Source: a bacterium (lineage in GTDB: Bacteria; Gemmatimonadota; Glassbacteria; GWA2-58-10). From it: a stretch of DNA of 9,835 nt. Within the stretch, counting starts at the first letter, position 1. Every line of letters starts with the position of its first letter. Positions 1 through 7,040 of the stretch are shown here, one piece after another. A program made the position numbers and the translations under genes. The notes under the pieces were generated by a model. It was not told the origin of the DNA. It worked only from the letters and a program-made list of their open reading frames with translations, and made no database searches. The stretch spans positions 1-9,835 of the forward strand of contig JAJFUG010000136.1 in NCBI GenBank assembly GCA_021372515.1, written 5' to 3'.

Positions 1-69
1 CAGGCAGAACAGCAGGGCCAGCCCCAGGGTGCGGGCCAGACAGAAAAAGGCAGCAATATCCCTTTTCAT
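1..69 (-). CDS. Start of a secreted or membrane protein gene (N-terminal 23 residues only)
   Basis: Read on the minus strand, ATG at 69-67 opens a frame that stays open to the window edge. It encodes a short positive start (MKRD), then a hydrophobic stretch ending LGLALLFCL. This is the look of a Sec signal peptide or an N-terminal membrane anchor. A strong Shine-Dalgarno sequence, GGAGGA on the minus strand (80-75), lies five bases before the ATG and supports this start. The mature part lies outside the window, so no function can be given. The cysteine near residue 22 could hint at a lipoprotein, but the residues after it are not visible. The gene is divergent from the histidine kinase. Confidence 0.6.
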   Translation of the reverse strand, partial: MKRDIAAFFCLARTLGLALLFCL

Positions 70-257
70 TCAAATCCTCCATTGTTTGATCTTTTATGCC
101 AGGCAAGATTTGTTACCGGACCAGACACACTGGAACAGCTACGGTATCGTGCGAGGGGGGGGACAGACAGACACGATAAGTCAAATCCCGATATAAGCTT
201 CAGAAATCAACACCTTTACATTCTCAACGAATAGTCCGCCTCTCCATTAACCGCCAC

Positions 258-284
258 ATCAATATATATTACCGCAATCAATAT
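258..284. repeat. Direct repeat ATCAATAT x2
   Basis: Exact 8-base copies lie at 258-265 and 277-284, 19 bases start to start, so they sit on nearly the same face of the helix. The position upstream of the kinase and its candidate promoter would suit an activator or repressor site. Two 8-mers in A+T-rich DNA can easily arise by chance. Confidence 0.25.
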
Positions 285-293
285 GCCAAGTTT

Positions 294-322
294 TTGTGAA
301 TGCATTTTTACCGTTGCATTAT
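294..322 (+). promoter_or_regulatory. Candidate sigma70-type promoter for the histidine kinase
   Basis: TTGTGA (294-299) and CATTAT (317-322) are separated by 17 bases. Each matches four of six consensus positions. It lies about 140 bases before the kinase ATG. An inverted repeat, AATGCA (299-304) with TGCATT (315-320), occupies the spacer and could be an operator. This is pattern matching only. Promoter rules in this lineage are unknown. Confidence 0.25.
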
Positions 323-461
323 TGAGCGGATGGCGACAATTGGCCCACTTCATGCACCTGAGTTCAGCGCCGGTCTTTTTGCTTGCCCAAAGAGCGGGCC
401 GGCGGTAGTTTTATAGTTTATCCAGAGCCGTTGAAGTCCTTCTTTTTCAGGTGATTGGCCC

Positions 462-1808
462 ATGGCGCGCAGCGAGACCCAGCCGCAGAATGTAACGATC
501 AAGCACCGCCCGGTGTTCATGCTCCCCAGCCGCTTCAGCTCGCGGGCGCTGTTCGGCCTCACCATGGTGCTCTGCCTCCTGCTGGCCGGCTATTTCCTGT
601 ACACTCGCAGCCTGGTGCGTCAGCTGGAGCGGGATGAGGACGCCCTGAGCAAGGCCTACGCCAGGTTCATGGTCAACGCCATGAACCCCAAGACCGGCCT
701 GGAGGACCCCGACCTCATCCGCAAGTTCATCCAGAGCGGCGAGGACACCGAGGTGCTGCGCGAGTGCCTGAGCGAGGTCAACAACCCGGTGATCGTGACC
801 GACTCGACCGGCAAGGCCCTGATCGTGCTGTCGGTCAACGTGCCGTTCAACTACCCCAACGACAACCCCGAGGCCCAGACACGGATCGAGCCGATAATCC
901 ATCGCATGGACCGCGACAACCGGCCGTTCCCGATCTACAACCCCTCCTCGCTGGACGTGCAGTACGTGATCCACTACGGCGACCCGCCGGCCCTGGTGCG
1001 CTTGAGGGTGATGCCGCTCTACCTGGGGTTTCTGCTGGCCGTGTTCGTGATCACCGCGTTCTGGCTCCTGCGCCGTCAGGCCCGCACCGAGCGCGGGCTG
1101 ATCTGGGCCGGGATGGCGCGCGAGAGCGCCCATCAGCTCGGCACGCCCCTGTCCAGCCTGCACGGCTGGCTGGAGCTGCTCAAGGTCAACCTGCAGGACG
1201 AGGCCGGGGTGACGGTCAAAGCCGCGCCCGCCGCCGGCCCGACCGATCCGGACAACAGCGATATCATGCTCGGCATGGCCCAGGATATCGAGCGCCTGTC
1301 CAAGGTAGCCAACCGTTTCGAGCTGATCGGCCGGCGCAGCAGCTACCAGCAGCTCCAGCTCGAAACCGTGCTGCTCGACACGGAGCGCTATTTCCAGGCC
1401 CGCCTGCCCAAGCGCGGCACCCGGATACAGCTCAAGGTGCACATCGAGAAGCTCCCCCCGGTGCGCGGCAACGCCACGCTTCTGGAGTGGGCCTTCGAAA
1501 ACCTGATCAAGAACAGCATCGACGCGCTCACCGGCCGCGGCGGGGTGATCGAGGTCAAGGCGGTCTACGACCGCGAGCGCGACGAGGTGGATGTCACAGT
1601 CAGCGACAACGGCCCGGGGATCGCGCGGGACGTGCGGCGGCACATTTTCGAGACCGGGGTCACCACCAAGGCCAAGGGTTGGGGAGTCGGCCTGGCCCTG
1701 GTGCGGCGGATCGTGGAGGAAAACCACGGCGGCCGGATCGTGCTGACCCATTCGAGCCAGGACAAGGGAGCCACTTTCCTGGTCTGCCTGCCCGCGGCCC
1801 CGCATTGA
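462..1808 (+). CDS. Membrane sensor histidine kinase, two transmembrane segments, no HAMP
   Basis: This 448-residue sensor kinase autophosphorylates on histidine and should pass the phosphate to a response regulator. TM1 is about residues 29-47 and TM2 about 184-203. The roughly 135 residues between them form the sensory domain. The part NPVIVTDSTGKALI (108-121) resembles a PAS-type strand pattern. The phosphoacceptor H box is ESAHQLGTPLSSL with His224. The ATPase domain follows: N box ENLIKNSIDAL (346-356), G1 SDNGPGI (381-387), F box IFETGVTT (395-402) and G2 GWGVGLAL (406-413). TM2 leads almost directly into the H box, with no HAMP domain. The dimerisation hairpin carries an Ala/Pro-rich insert (about 245-265). 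The ATG at 462 has AGGTGA at 449-454. No response regulator lies nearby, so the partner is unknown. The helicase starts 48 bases downstream. Confidence 0.92.
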   Translation: MARSETQPQNVTIKHRPVFMLPSRFSSRALFGLTMVLCLLLAGYFLYTRSLVRQLERDEDALSKAYARFMVNAMNPKTGLEDPDLIRKFIQSGEDTEVLRECLSEVNNPVIVTDSTGKALIVLSVNVPFNYPNDNPEAQTRIEPIIHRMDRDNRPFPIYNPSSLDVQYVIHYGDPPALVRLRVMPLYLGFLLAVFVITAFWLLRRQARTERGLIWAGMARESAHQLGTPLSSLHGWLELLKVNLQDEAGVTVKAAPAAGPTDPDNSDIMLGMAQDIERLSKVANRFELIGRRSSYQQLQLETVLLDTERYFQARLPKRGTRIQLKVHIEKLPPVRGNATLLEWAFENLIKNSIDALTGRGGVIEVKAVYDRERDEVDVTVSDNGPGIARDVRRHIFETGVTTKAKGWGVGLALVRRIVEENHGGRIVLTHSSQDKGATFLVCLPAAPH

Positions 1809-1856
1809 GACTGGTGTCGGTAATTACGGAACGGATTCGAGACAGAAGAGAGGCCG

Positions 1857-4193
1857 ATGACAGATCTGCTTGAACAGTTGAACGAACCCCAGCGCCAGGC
1901 GGTCACCACAACCGAGGGACCGCTGCTGGTGCTGGCCGGGGCGGGCAGCGGCAAAACCCGCGTGCTCACCCAGCGCATCGCCTACCTGGTGCGCAATAAC
2001 GGAGTACCGCCGGGACGGATCCTGGCGCTGACCTTTACCAACAAGGCCGCCGGCGAGATGAAAGCCCGCGTGGAACGGCTCCTGGGCGGCGAGACCCGCC
2101 TCTGGATCGGCACGTTCCACAGCGTGTTCGCCCGTATCCTGCGCCAGCACGCCGAGGCCCTGGGCTACAACCGCAACTACAGTATCTACGATAGTGATGA
2201 CAGCGAGCGCCTGGTCAAGAAAATCCTGAAGAGCAGCCCCCTGGACCTGGGCAACCTGACGCCCGGACGGGTGCGGCACGCGATCAGCCGCTTCAAGAAC
2301 GACCTGCGCACGCCCGAGGAGGTGCTGGCGGCTCCGCACCACCTTCTGGAGCGCAAGCTGGCCGAGGTTTACAAGGCCTACGCCGCCGAGCTGAAAGCCA
2401 GCAACAGCATGGATTTCGACGACCTGATCCTCAAGCCCATGGAGCTGTTCCGGGCCGCTCCCGAGGTGCTGGACAAGTACCGTCAGATGTTCCGCTACAT
2501 CCTGATCGACGAGTACCAGGACACCAACCGGGTGCAGTACAACCTGGTGCGCGAGCTGGCCGCCGGCCACGGCAACCTGTGCGTGGTGGGCGATGACGAC
2601 CAGTCGATCTACGGCTGGCGCGGGGCCGATATCCGCAACATCCTGGAGTTCGAGCGCGATTTCAAGAACGTGACCACCGTGCGCCTGGAGCAGAACTACC
2701 GCTCCACCTCGGCCATCCTGGAGGTGGCCCACGCCGTGGTCAGCCGGAACGTGGGGCGCAAGCCCAAGAAGCTCTGGACCGAGCTGAAAGGCGGCCCCGC
2801 GCCGGTGGTGCTGGAGACGCGGGATGAGCTGGATGAGGCGGCCCAGATCGCGGACAAGCTGCGCGCGGTGAAAATAGAGGATGGCCTCGCCTGGCGCGAC
2901 TTTGCCGTGCTCTACCGCACCAACGCCCAGAGCCGCGCCCTGGAGGAGGCCCTGCGCCGCGGCCTGGTACCCTACCGCATCGTCGGAGGGCTGCGGTTTT
3001 ACGAGCGCAAGGAGATCAAGGACCTGCTGGCGTATCTCAAGGTGATCGCCAACCCGCTGGATTCGACCAGCCTGTACCGGATAATCAATGTCCCCACGCG
3101 CGGGATCGGGGCGACCAGCCTGACCAAGCTGACCGAGCTGGCATTGAGCCGCGGCGAGGCGCTCTATCACGTCCTGGCCGAGGCCGACCAGGCGGCCGGG
3201 CTCGGGCAGCGCACCGCCACAGCCGTGATGGACCTGCACACCCTGTTCGAGGAGCTGCGCGGCCGCAGCCACAGCGAAAGCGCCGCGGTGATCATTACTG
3301 AGTTGCTGGCCCGCACCCGTTACGAGCAGGAGTTCAGCGAGCTGGAAACGTTGGAAGCCCAGGGACGCCTGGACAACGTGGCCGAGCTGGTCAGCGCGGC
3401 CGAGGAGTTCAGCCAGCGCTGGGAGCCGGAAAACGGCGGCACCTGCCTGGAGGCGTTCCTGGCCGAGACCTCGCTGGTGAGCGAGATCGATTTCATGAAC
3501 CCGGAGCAGGACTATGTGACCCTGATGACCCTGCACAACGCCAAGGGCCTGGAGTTCCCGGTGGTGTTCATCGCCGGGGTGGAGGAGAACCTCCTGCCCA
3601 TCGCGCGCGCCTGGGAGGACTCGGCGGACAACGACGACGCCATCGAGGAGGAGCGGCGCCTTCTGTACGTGGGCCTGACCCGCGCCAGGAAGCGCGTGTT
3701 CCTGAGCTGGGCCGCCAGCCGGCGGCGCTATTCCGAGGTGCTGGACGGCGGTCCCTCCGCGTTCCTGCGCGATATCCCCGAGGGGATGCTCGAGCGGGAG
3801 GAAAGCCCCAAGAGCCGTGAGTGGGGCGGCTACAACCGCTCGTTCTCCGGCGGCTTGGGAGGAGATCGGTTCGGCGGCGGCTCGTTCGGGAACCCGCGCG
3901 GCCCCTTGGGGGCGGCCCCGCCGATTGGGTTCCCGCGGAAGAACACAGGGCAGCGTCCGGCGGCATCGAGCACTGTCACGGCCCAAAACCCGCGCGGCCC
4001 GGTGTTCGTGCGGGATGCGGGGGTGGATGAGCCCACCTGGCGCAAGGGCGAGCGCGTGCGGCACCAGGCGTTCGGCAGCGGCTCCATTGTGGCCGTGGAC
4101 GGCTACCTGGACGACTTGAAAGTGACCGTGCGTTTCGACGGCGGAGTGACCAAGAAACTGGTGGCGCGCTTCGCCAAGCTGGCGCGGGAATAG
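1857..4193 (+). CDS. pcrA: UvrD/PcrA-type superfamily 1 DNA helicase
   Basis: This 778-residue ATP-driven 3'-5' DNA helicase acts in cytoplasmic DNA repair and in removing stalled complexes from DNA. All SF1A motifs are present: Q motif LNEPQRQAV (8-16), Walker A AGAGSGKT (27-34, Lys33), motif II DEYQD (218-222), motif III QSIYGWRGA (249-257), motif IV QNYRS (279-283), motif V TLHNAKGLEF (558-567) and motif VI YVGLTRARKR (604-613). A Gly/Ser/Pro-rich linker (about 655-715) joins this core to a C-terminal segment with HQAFGSGSI, which matches the Tudor-like RNA-polymerase-binding module of PcrA/UvrD. That module argues for PcrA/UvrD rather than Rep. Length is slightly above the usual 720-740 residues because of the linker. 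The ATG at 1857 follows GAGAGG at 1848-1853, and the family N-terminus fits this start. The DinB-like gene follows after 24 bases. Confidence 0.95.
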   Translation: MTDLLEQLNEPQRQAVTTTEGPLLVLAGAGSGKTRVLTQRIAYLVRNNGVPPGRILALTFTNKAAGEMKARVERLLGGETRLWIGTFHSVFARILRQHAEALGYNRNYSIYDSDDSERLVKKILKSSPLDLGNLTPGRVRHAISRFKNDLRTPEEVLAAPHHLLERKLAEVYKAYAAELKASNSMDFDDLILKPMELFRAAPEVLDKYRQMFRYILIDEYQDTNRVQYNLVRELAAGHGNLCVVGDDDQSIYGWRGADIRNILEFERDFKNVTTVRLEQNYRSTSAILEVAHAVVSRNVGRKPKKLWTELKGGPAPVVLETRDELDEAAQIADKLRAVKIEDGLAWRDFAVLYRTNAQSRALEEALRRGLVPYRIVGGLRFYERKEIKDLLAYLKVIANPLDSTSLYRIINVPTRGIGATSLTKLTELALSRGEALYHVLAEADQAAGLGQRTATAVMDLHTLFEELRGRSHSESAAVIITELLARTRYEQEFSELETLEAQGRLDNVAELVSAAEEFSQRWEPENGGTCLEAFLAETSLVSEIDFMNPEQDYVTLMTLHNAKGLEFPVVFIAGVEENLLPIARAWEDSADNDDAIEEERRLLYVGLTRARKRVFLSWAASRRRYSEVLDGGPSAFLRDIPEGMLEREESPKSREWGGYNRSFSGGLGGDRFGGGSFGNPRGPLGAAPPIGFPRKNTGQRPAASSTVTAQNPRGPVFVRDAGVDEPTWRKGERVRHQAFGSGSIVAVDGYLDDLKVTVRFDGGVTKKLVARFAKLARE

Positions 4194-4217
4194 CAGGCTT
4201 TTCTCTGGGAGGCGGTT

Positions 4218-4670
4218 ATGATGAAAGACACGGCCCGCGAGCTGCGGGAGGTGGTCGAAAGAGTGACCCCACGCCTGGAGCGGATCAGCCCGGAGAAGGC
4301 GTCTGCTCCGCGCGCGCCAGGCAAGTGGAGCCGCAAGGAAATCCTGGGCCACCTGATCGACTCGGCCTCCACCAACCATCAACGGTTCGTGCGGGCCTGC
4401 TACGGGGCCGCGGCGAATTTCCCGGGCTACGCCCAGGATGACTGGGTGCGTATCCAGGGCTATGCCTCCGAGCCCTGGCCGATGGTGGTGGCCCTCTGGA
4501 GCGCCTACAACAATCACCTGAGCCACGTGATGGCGCGCCTGCCCGAGTCGGCCAGGGAGGCGGTGGTGAATTTCAACGAGGACAACCCGGCCACGCTGGA
4601 GCGTGTGGTGGCCGATTACCTGCGGCACCTTCTGCACCACCTGGATCAGATACTGGACGGGCAGGAGTGA
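4218..4670 (+). CDS. DinB/YfiT-superfamily protein (putative metal-dependent four-helix protein)
   Basis: This 150-residue protein has the signature GKWSRKEILGHLIDS (35-49) and a C-terminal YLRHLLHHLDQIL (134-146), typical of the DinB/YfiT (damage-inducible four-helix-bundle) superfamily. His45, His137 and His141 are placed as the usual metal-binding triad. Members include thiol transferases for low-molecular-weight thiols and many proteins of unknown role. This family is unrelated to DNA polymerase IV, which shares the DinB name. GGGAGG at 4207-4212 precedes two adjacent ATGs (4218 and 4221), and either could be used. The gene is 24 bases behind the helicase and probably shares its transcript. 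Nothing in the sequence identifies the substrate. Confidence 0.82.
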   Translation: MMKDTARELREVVERVTPRLERISPEKASAPRAPGKWSRKEILGHLIDSASTNHQRFVRACYGAAANFPGYAQDDWVRIQGYASEPWPMVVALWSAYNNHLSHVMARLPESAREAVVNFNEDNPATLERVVADYLRHLLHHLDQILDGQE

Positions 4671-4763
4671 GCGGATTGTAACAGAGAGTCAACCAAGAAA
4701 ATGGTGGCGTATTTCTCAAAGCAGGGGCAATAGATAAAGAACCCTTCGCGGGCCGGATGATCC

Positions 4764-5807
4764 ATGCATTCACTGGAAAGTACTTATCTCGACAGATTGA
4801 TCCTTCCCCACCGTTTCGCCGGACTCATCCGACGGATCGGTGAATTCAGGGGCAAACAGGATTTGTACAACCAGCAGGCCCCCGACATACTGGAAAACCT
4901 CCGGCGGGTAGCGGTCATCCAGAGCACCGAATCCTCCAACCGCTTGGAGGGGATCACCGCAGATTACCAGCGGATAAAGGCGCTGGTGGAACAAAAAGCC
5001 ACACCGGCCAATCGGCCGGAAAGCGAAATCGCCGGTTACAGGGATGTGCTCAATACCATCCATTCGAGTTGGAACGGCATACCGTTTTCGGTGAACACGC
5101 TCCTGCAGTTTCATCGAAACCTGATGCAATACGCGGGCAAGGAAGGCGGGAGATGGAAAAGCTCCCAGAACGAAATCAGCGAGTTCCTGCCGGATGGGAG
5201 TAAAAAAATACGTTTCGTGCCGGTGGAACCCTGGCAGACTGATGATTTCATGCGTCGGTTGCACGAGAATTTCGGGCAACGACTCAAAGAGGACACCCTG
5301 GACCCTCTGGTGCTGATCCCGCTCTACGTACTGGACTTTCTGTGCATCCATCCGTTTCTGGATGGTAACGGACGGATGGCTCGGTTGTTGAGTGTTCTGC
5401 TGCTCTACCAGGCCGGTTACGAGGTCTGCCGGTATGTAAGCCTCGAAACCGTGGTCGAAAAAACCAAGGATTCATACTACGATACCCTGTATCGGTCATC
5501 CCAAGGCTGGCATAACTCTGAGCACGACGCGCTGTCCTGGGTGGAGTATTTTCTTTCGATTGTGCTGGCTGCCTACGCCGAGTACGAACGACGGGTGGGA
5601 ACTCTGGTCTCCGGACGTGGAAGCAAGCTGCAGATGATCCGCGATGCCATTGACCATTTTTCGGGCGAATTCTCGATTTCTGAGCTGGAAGAAGCATGTC
5701 CAATGGTGGGGCGGGATTGGATTCGCGCGACCCTGCGCAGACTGAAAAGAGAAGGCCGGCTCGGCAATTCAGGCCATGGGCCGGCCGCCAGGTGGTTTAA
5801 AGCTTAA
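4764..5807 (+). CDS. Fic-domain protein, class II type with internal inhibitory motif
   Basis: This 347-residue Fic protein would transfer AMP, or another phosphate-containing group, from a nucleotide to a hydroxyl of a target protein. The active-site motif HPFLDGNGRMAR (196-207) is complete, with catalytic His196, Asp200, Asn202 and Arg204. The N-terminal helix has SNRLEG (58-63), matching the [S/T]xxxE[G/N] inhibitory motif with Glu62. Self-inhibition is therefore expected, and no separate antitoxin gene is seen. The target-binding flap is probably around KKIRFVPVEP (147-156). The C-terminus (about 285-347) looks like a winged-helix DNA-binding domain (ISELEEACPMVGRDWIRATL). The start ATG 4764 has only a weak Shine-Dalgarno. 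The 93 bases upstream show no clear promoter. G+C is visibly lower than in the helicase or gat genes, suggesting acquisition. The target is unknown. Confidence 0.93.
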   Translation: MHSLESTYLDRLILPHRFAGLIRRIGEFRGKQDLYNQQAPDILENLRRVAVIQSTESSNRLEGITADYQRIKALVEQKATPANRPESEIAGYRDVLNTIHSSWNGIPFSVNTLLQFHRNLMQYAGKEGGRWKSSQNEISEFLPDGSKKIRFVPVEPWQTDDFMRRLHENFGQRLKEDTLDPLVLIPLYVLDFLCIHPFLDGNGRMARLLSVLLLYQAGYEVCRYVSLETVVEKTKDSYYDTLYRSSQGWHNSEHDALSWVEYFLSIVLAAYAEYERRVGTLVSGRGSKLQMIRDAIDHFSGEFSISELEEACPMVGRDWIRATLRRLKREGRLGNSGHGPAARWFKA

Positions 5808-5821
5808 GCCAAGTATTCCGT

Positions 5822-5861
5822 GTTGTTTAGAGTTGTTTGGGGTTATTAAGGGTAGTTAAAC
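5822..5861. repeat. Four degenerate 10-base tandem units
   Basis: The units run back to back: GTTGTTTAGA (5822), GTTGTTTGGG (5832), GTTATTAAGG (5842) and GTAGTTAAAC (5852). The first two differ at two positions and the later ones drift further. GT..TT is kept throughout. The period is close to one helical turn, so every unit faces the same side of the DNA. They start 15 bases after the fic stop. They could be cooperative protein-binding sites or remnants of slippage. Confidence 0.5.
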
Positions 5862-5897
5862 GCTGATAGTGGTATCATGTGGCATGTTAATACCCTT
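5848..5897. repeat. Nested imperfect palindrome
   Basis: The outer arms are AAGGGTAgTTAA (5848-5859) and TTAATACCCTT (5887-5897): eleven pairs with one bulged G. Inside lies a perfect TGATA-GTGG-TATCA hairpin (5864-5868 with 5873-5877). A short U-containing stretch (TCTTC) follows the outer arm, so it could end fic transcription. It is not a classic terminator, because the stem is A+T-rich and lacks a real U tract. It might instead be an operator or a recombination site. Confidence 0.45.
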
Positions 5898-5947
5898 TCT
5901 TCGCTAAATATTCTTAAGACTTAGTTAGAAAACTGGAGTGGACAGAC

Positions 5948-5968
5948 GGGCGAACACAAGGTTCGCCC
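5948..5968. repeat. Perfect 8-bp hairpin GGGCGAAC-ACAAG-GTTCGCCC
   Basis: The arms are 5948-5955 and 5961-5968, with a five-base loop. It ends six bases before the ribosome-binding site of the next gene (AAGGA, 5975-5979). It is G+C-rich inside an otherwise A+T-rich spacer. A short stable stem of this kind resembles REP-like intergenic palindromes, but there is only one copy in the window. If transcribed it would form a 5'-leader hairpin for the Cdd1-family gene. Confidence 0.55.
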
Positions 5969-5986
5969 CTACAAAAGGAAACCGGC

Positions 5987-6244
5987 ATGGCGGCCCGGAA
6001 AACCGACCTCCAGACTATCCCCGGCGTGGGCCCGAGCACAGAGCAGGACTTTCTGCGCCTGGGGATAAACCGGGTGGCCGATCTGCGCGGGGCCGACCCG
6101 CAGACTCTCTACGAGCGGCTCACCGCACTGGAAGGCCACCACGTGGACCGTTGCGTGCTGTACGTGTTCCGCTGCGCGGTGTATTTTGCCAGCGAGACCC
6201 GGCACGAGCCAGAAAAGCTTAAGTGGTGGAAGTGGAAGGATTGA
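5987..6244 (+). CDS. Cdd1-family small helix-hairpin-helix protein
   Basis: This 85-residue protein has a helix-hairpin-helix at its N-terminus, LQTIPGVGPSTEQDFLRLGI (residues 8-27), with the IPGVGP turn. A second segment reads VADLRGADPQTLYERL (29-44). The tail VDRCVLYVFRCAVYFA (52-67) and LKWWKWKD (78-85) are hallmarks of the Cdd1 family, named after a gene next to the Clostridioides difficile pathogenicity locus. The function is unproven. The fold suggests non-specific DNA binding. The two cysteines (VDRCVLYVFRC) are a family feature. AAGGA at 5975-5979 supports the ATG at 5987. G+C matches the core genes rather than the A+T-rich gene that follows 40 bases later, so this gene looks resident. 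Confidence 0.85.
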   Translation: MAARKTDLQTIPGVGPSTEQDFLRLGINRVADLRGADPQTLYERLTALEGHHVDRCVLYVFRCAVYFASETRHEPEKLKWWKWKD

Positions 6245-7040
6245 AATGGATTTTAATTCATAGGATAAATAAGAAAGAGGGAATATGGACGAATTCGAAA
6301 AATACCAAGACGCCATAGCGGAATCGGCCAAAAAAATCATTACTCCATTACTTAAAAAAAACAAAAAAGAATTAGGAGCAGTTTTCGAGAATTTTATATT
6401 TGGTTTTAACGGTCCTTCGACCATCGAGCCAAAACTAACGGCAGAGGAGTCATTCTTTGGAAAACTATTTTACGGCTATACCGAAATATTGCAATCATTA
6501 GAAATGCTTGAAGATATAGTTTTCTTTATTGGAAGATATCCTTTTCACAAAACAAGAATTTCACGCGAACGATATCTCCGATTTAATTTAGAAGCATGGC
6601 TATCAGAATCTTACATTCTCCAAGAAAGACTCGAACGCTATCTTAAAACAATAGAGAGACTTTACCGAAAAGACTCAAACGCAAGGAATATTAAGCCTGT
6701 CTTAAAATCAATAAAAGAAACAATTAATCAAACTTTTGCAAATGTTAACGACATTAGAAACCGACACATTCATCAATACAGACTAAAAGACAACAAGTTA
6801 GACCGCCTGGATACCATAGGGCTTTTGGCAAATAACTGGAAAGAGGAAGAAGAAGAAATAAGAAGATTGTTTAAATTGCTCCACATTTCAGAATACAGAA
6901 AAACAAGAAAATTTTGGAAGAAACAATTAAACGAAAACAACATAAATATTCGTTTGCTATTTAATAATTATTTTGGCAAACTATCCATAATTATCTTCGA
7001 CAAAAACACAATGGCCCTCAAGTACCCAGACAATTTTCAA
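6245..7040. other. A+T-rich segment, probably horizontally acquired
   Basis: Base composition drops sharply right after the Cdd1-family stop codon and rises again at about 7014-7040, just before gatC. Two 60-base lines counted by eye gave 35% G+C, against more than 60% in the flanking genes. The segment is almost filled by one gene. I see no terminal inverted repeats, target-site duplication, integrase or transposase, so the mode of entry is unknown. Confidence 0.7.

Larger units (their letters stand above)
70..461. other. Divergent intergenic region, no gene seen
   Basis: This 392-base stretch separates the minus-strand gene from the plus-strand kinase. It is clearly more A+T-rich than the flanking genes, as expected of a promoter region serving both directions. 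I see no tRNA or convincing small ORF. It contains a run of eight G (155-162) followed by GACA units, a duplicated ATCAATAT (258-265 and 277-284), a small inverted repeat (299-304 with 315-320) and a candidate promoter, listed separately where useful. TATAGT at 412-417 is another possible -10 box for the kinase, but it has no matching -35. Confidence 0.6.

Noticed and set aside
155-173. G8 run plus GACA units as a G-quadruplex or phase-variation tract
   Set aside because: There is only one G run, so no intramolecular quadruplex is possible. It is not inside or close to a start codon where slippage would switch a gene.
350-565. 71-codon minus-strand frame in the first intergenic region
   Set aside because: More than a third of it overlaps the kinase start, and the translation shows no family features.
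447-1805. 452-codon open frame on the minus strand
   Set aside because: It is antisense to the histidine kinase and is composition-driven, with a His/Gln/Gly/Ala-rich translation and no domain.
764-1873. 369-codon plus-strand frame inside the kinase
   Set aside because: It is a shadow of the kinase in another frame, Arg/Pro/Gly-rich, with no recognisable motif.
4194-4217. Terminator between the helicase and the DinB-like gene
   Set aside because: The 24-base gap has no hairpin or U tract. It fits an operon junction.
1824-4640. 938-codon open frame on the minus strand
   Set aside because: It lies antisense to the helicase and DinB-like genes, which have complete family motifs. High third-position G+C in the true frame keeps the opposite strand free of stops. 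The translation is low-complexity (H, Q, G, V, A-rich) and matches no family I know.
4218-4670. DNA polymerase IV (DinB) or an SOS partner of the helicase
   Set aside because: The protein is only 150 residues with a His triad of the DinB/YfiT four-helix superfamily. It is not a Y-family polymerase.
5799-6223. Exact AAAGCTTAAG at 5799-5808 and 6214-6223, considered as element boundaries
   Set aside because: Each copy is part of the C-terminal coding region of a different intact gene (Fic, Cdd1-family), apart from the stop codon at the first, and a single 10-mer pair can occur by chance. The flanks do not match.
6245-7040. Insertion sequence or integron cassette explaining the A+T-rich gene
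   Set aside because: No transposase, integrase, terminal inverted repeats, attC-like palindrome or target duplication could be found at the edges.
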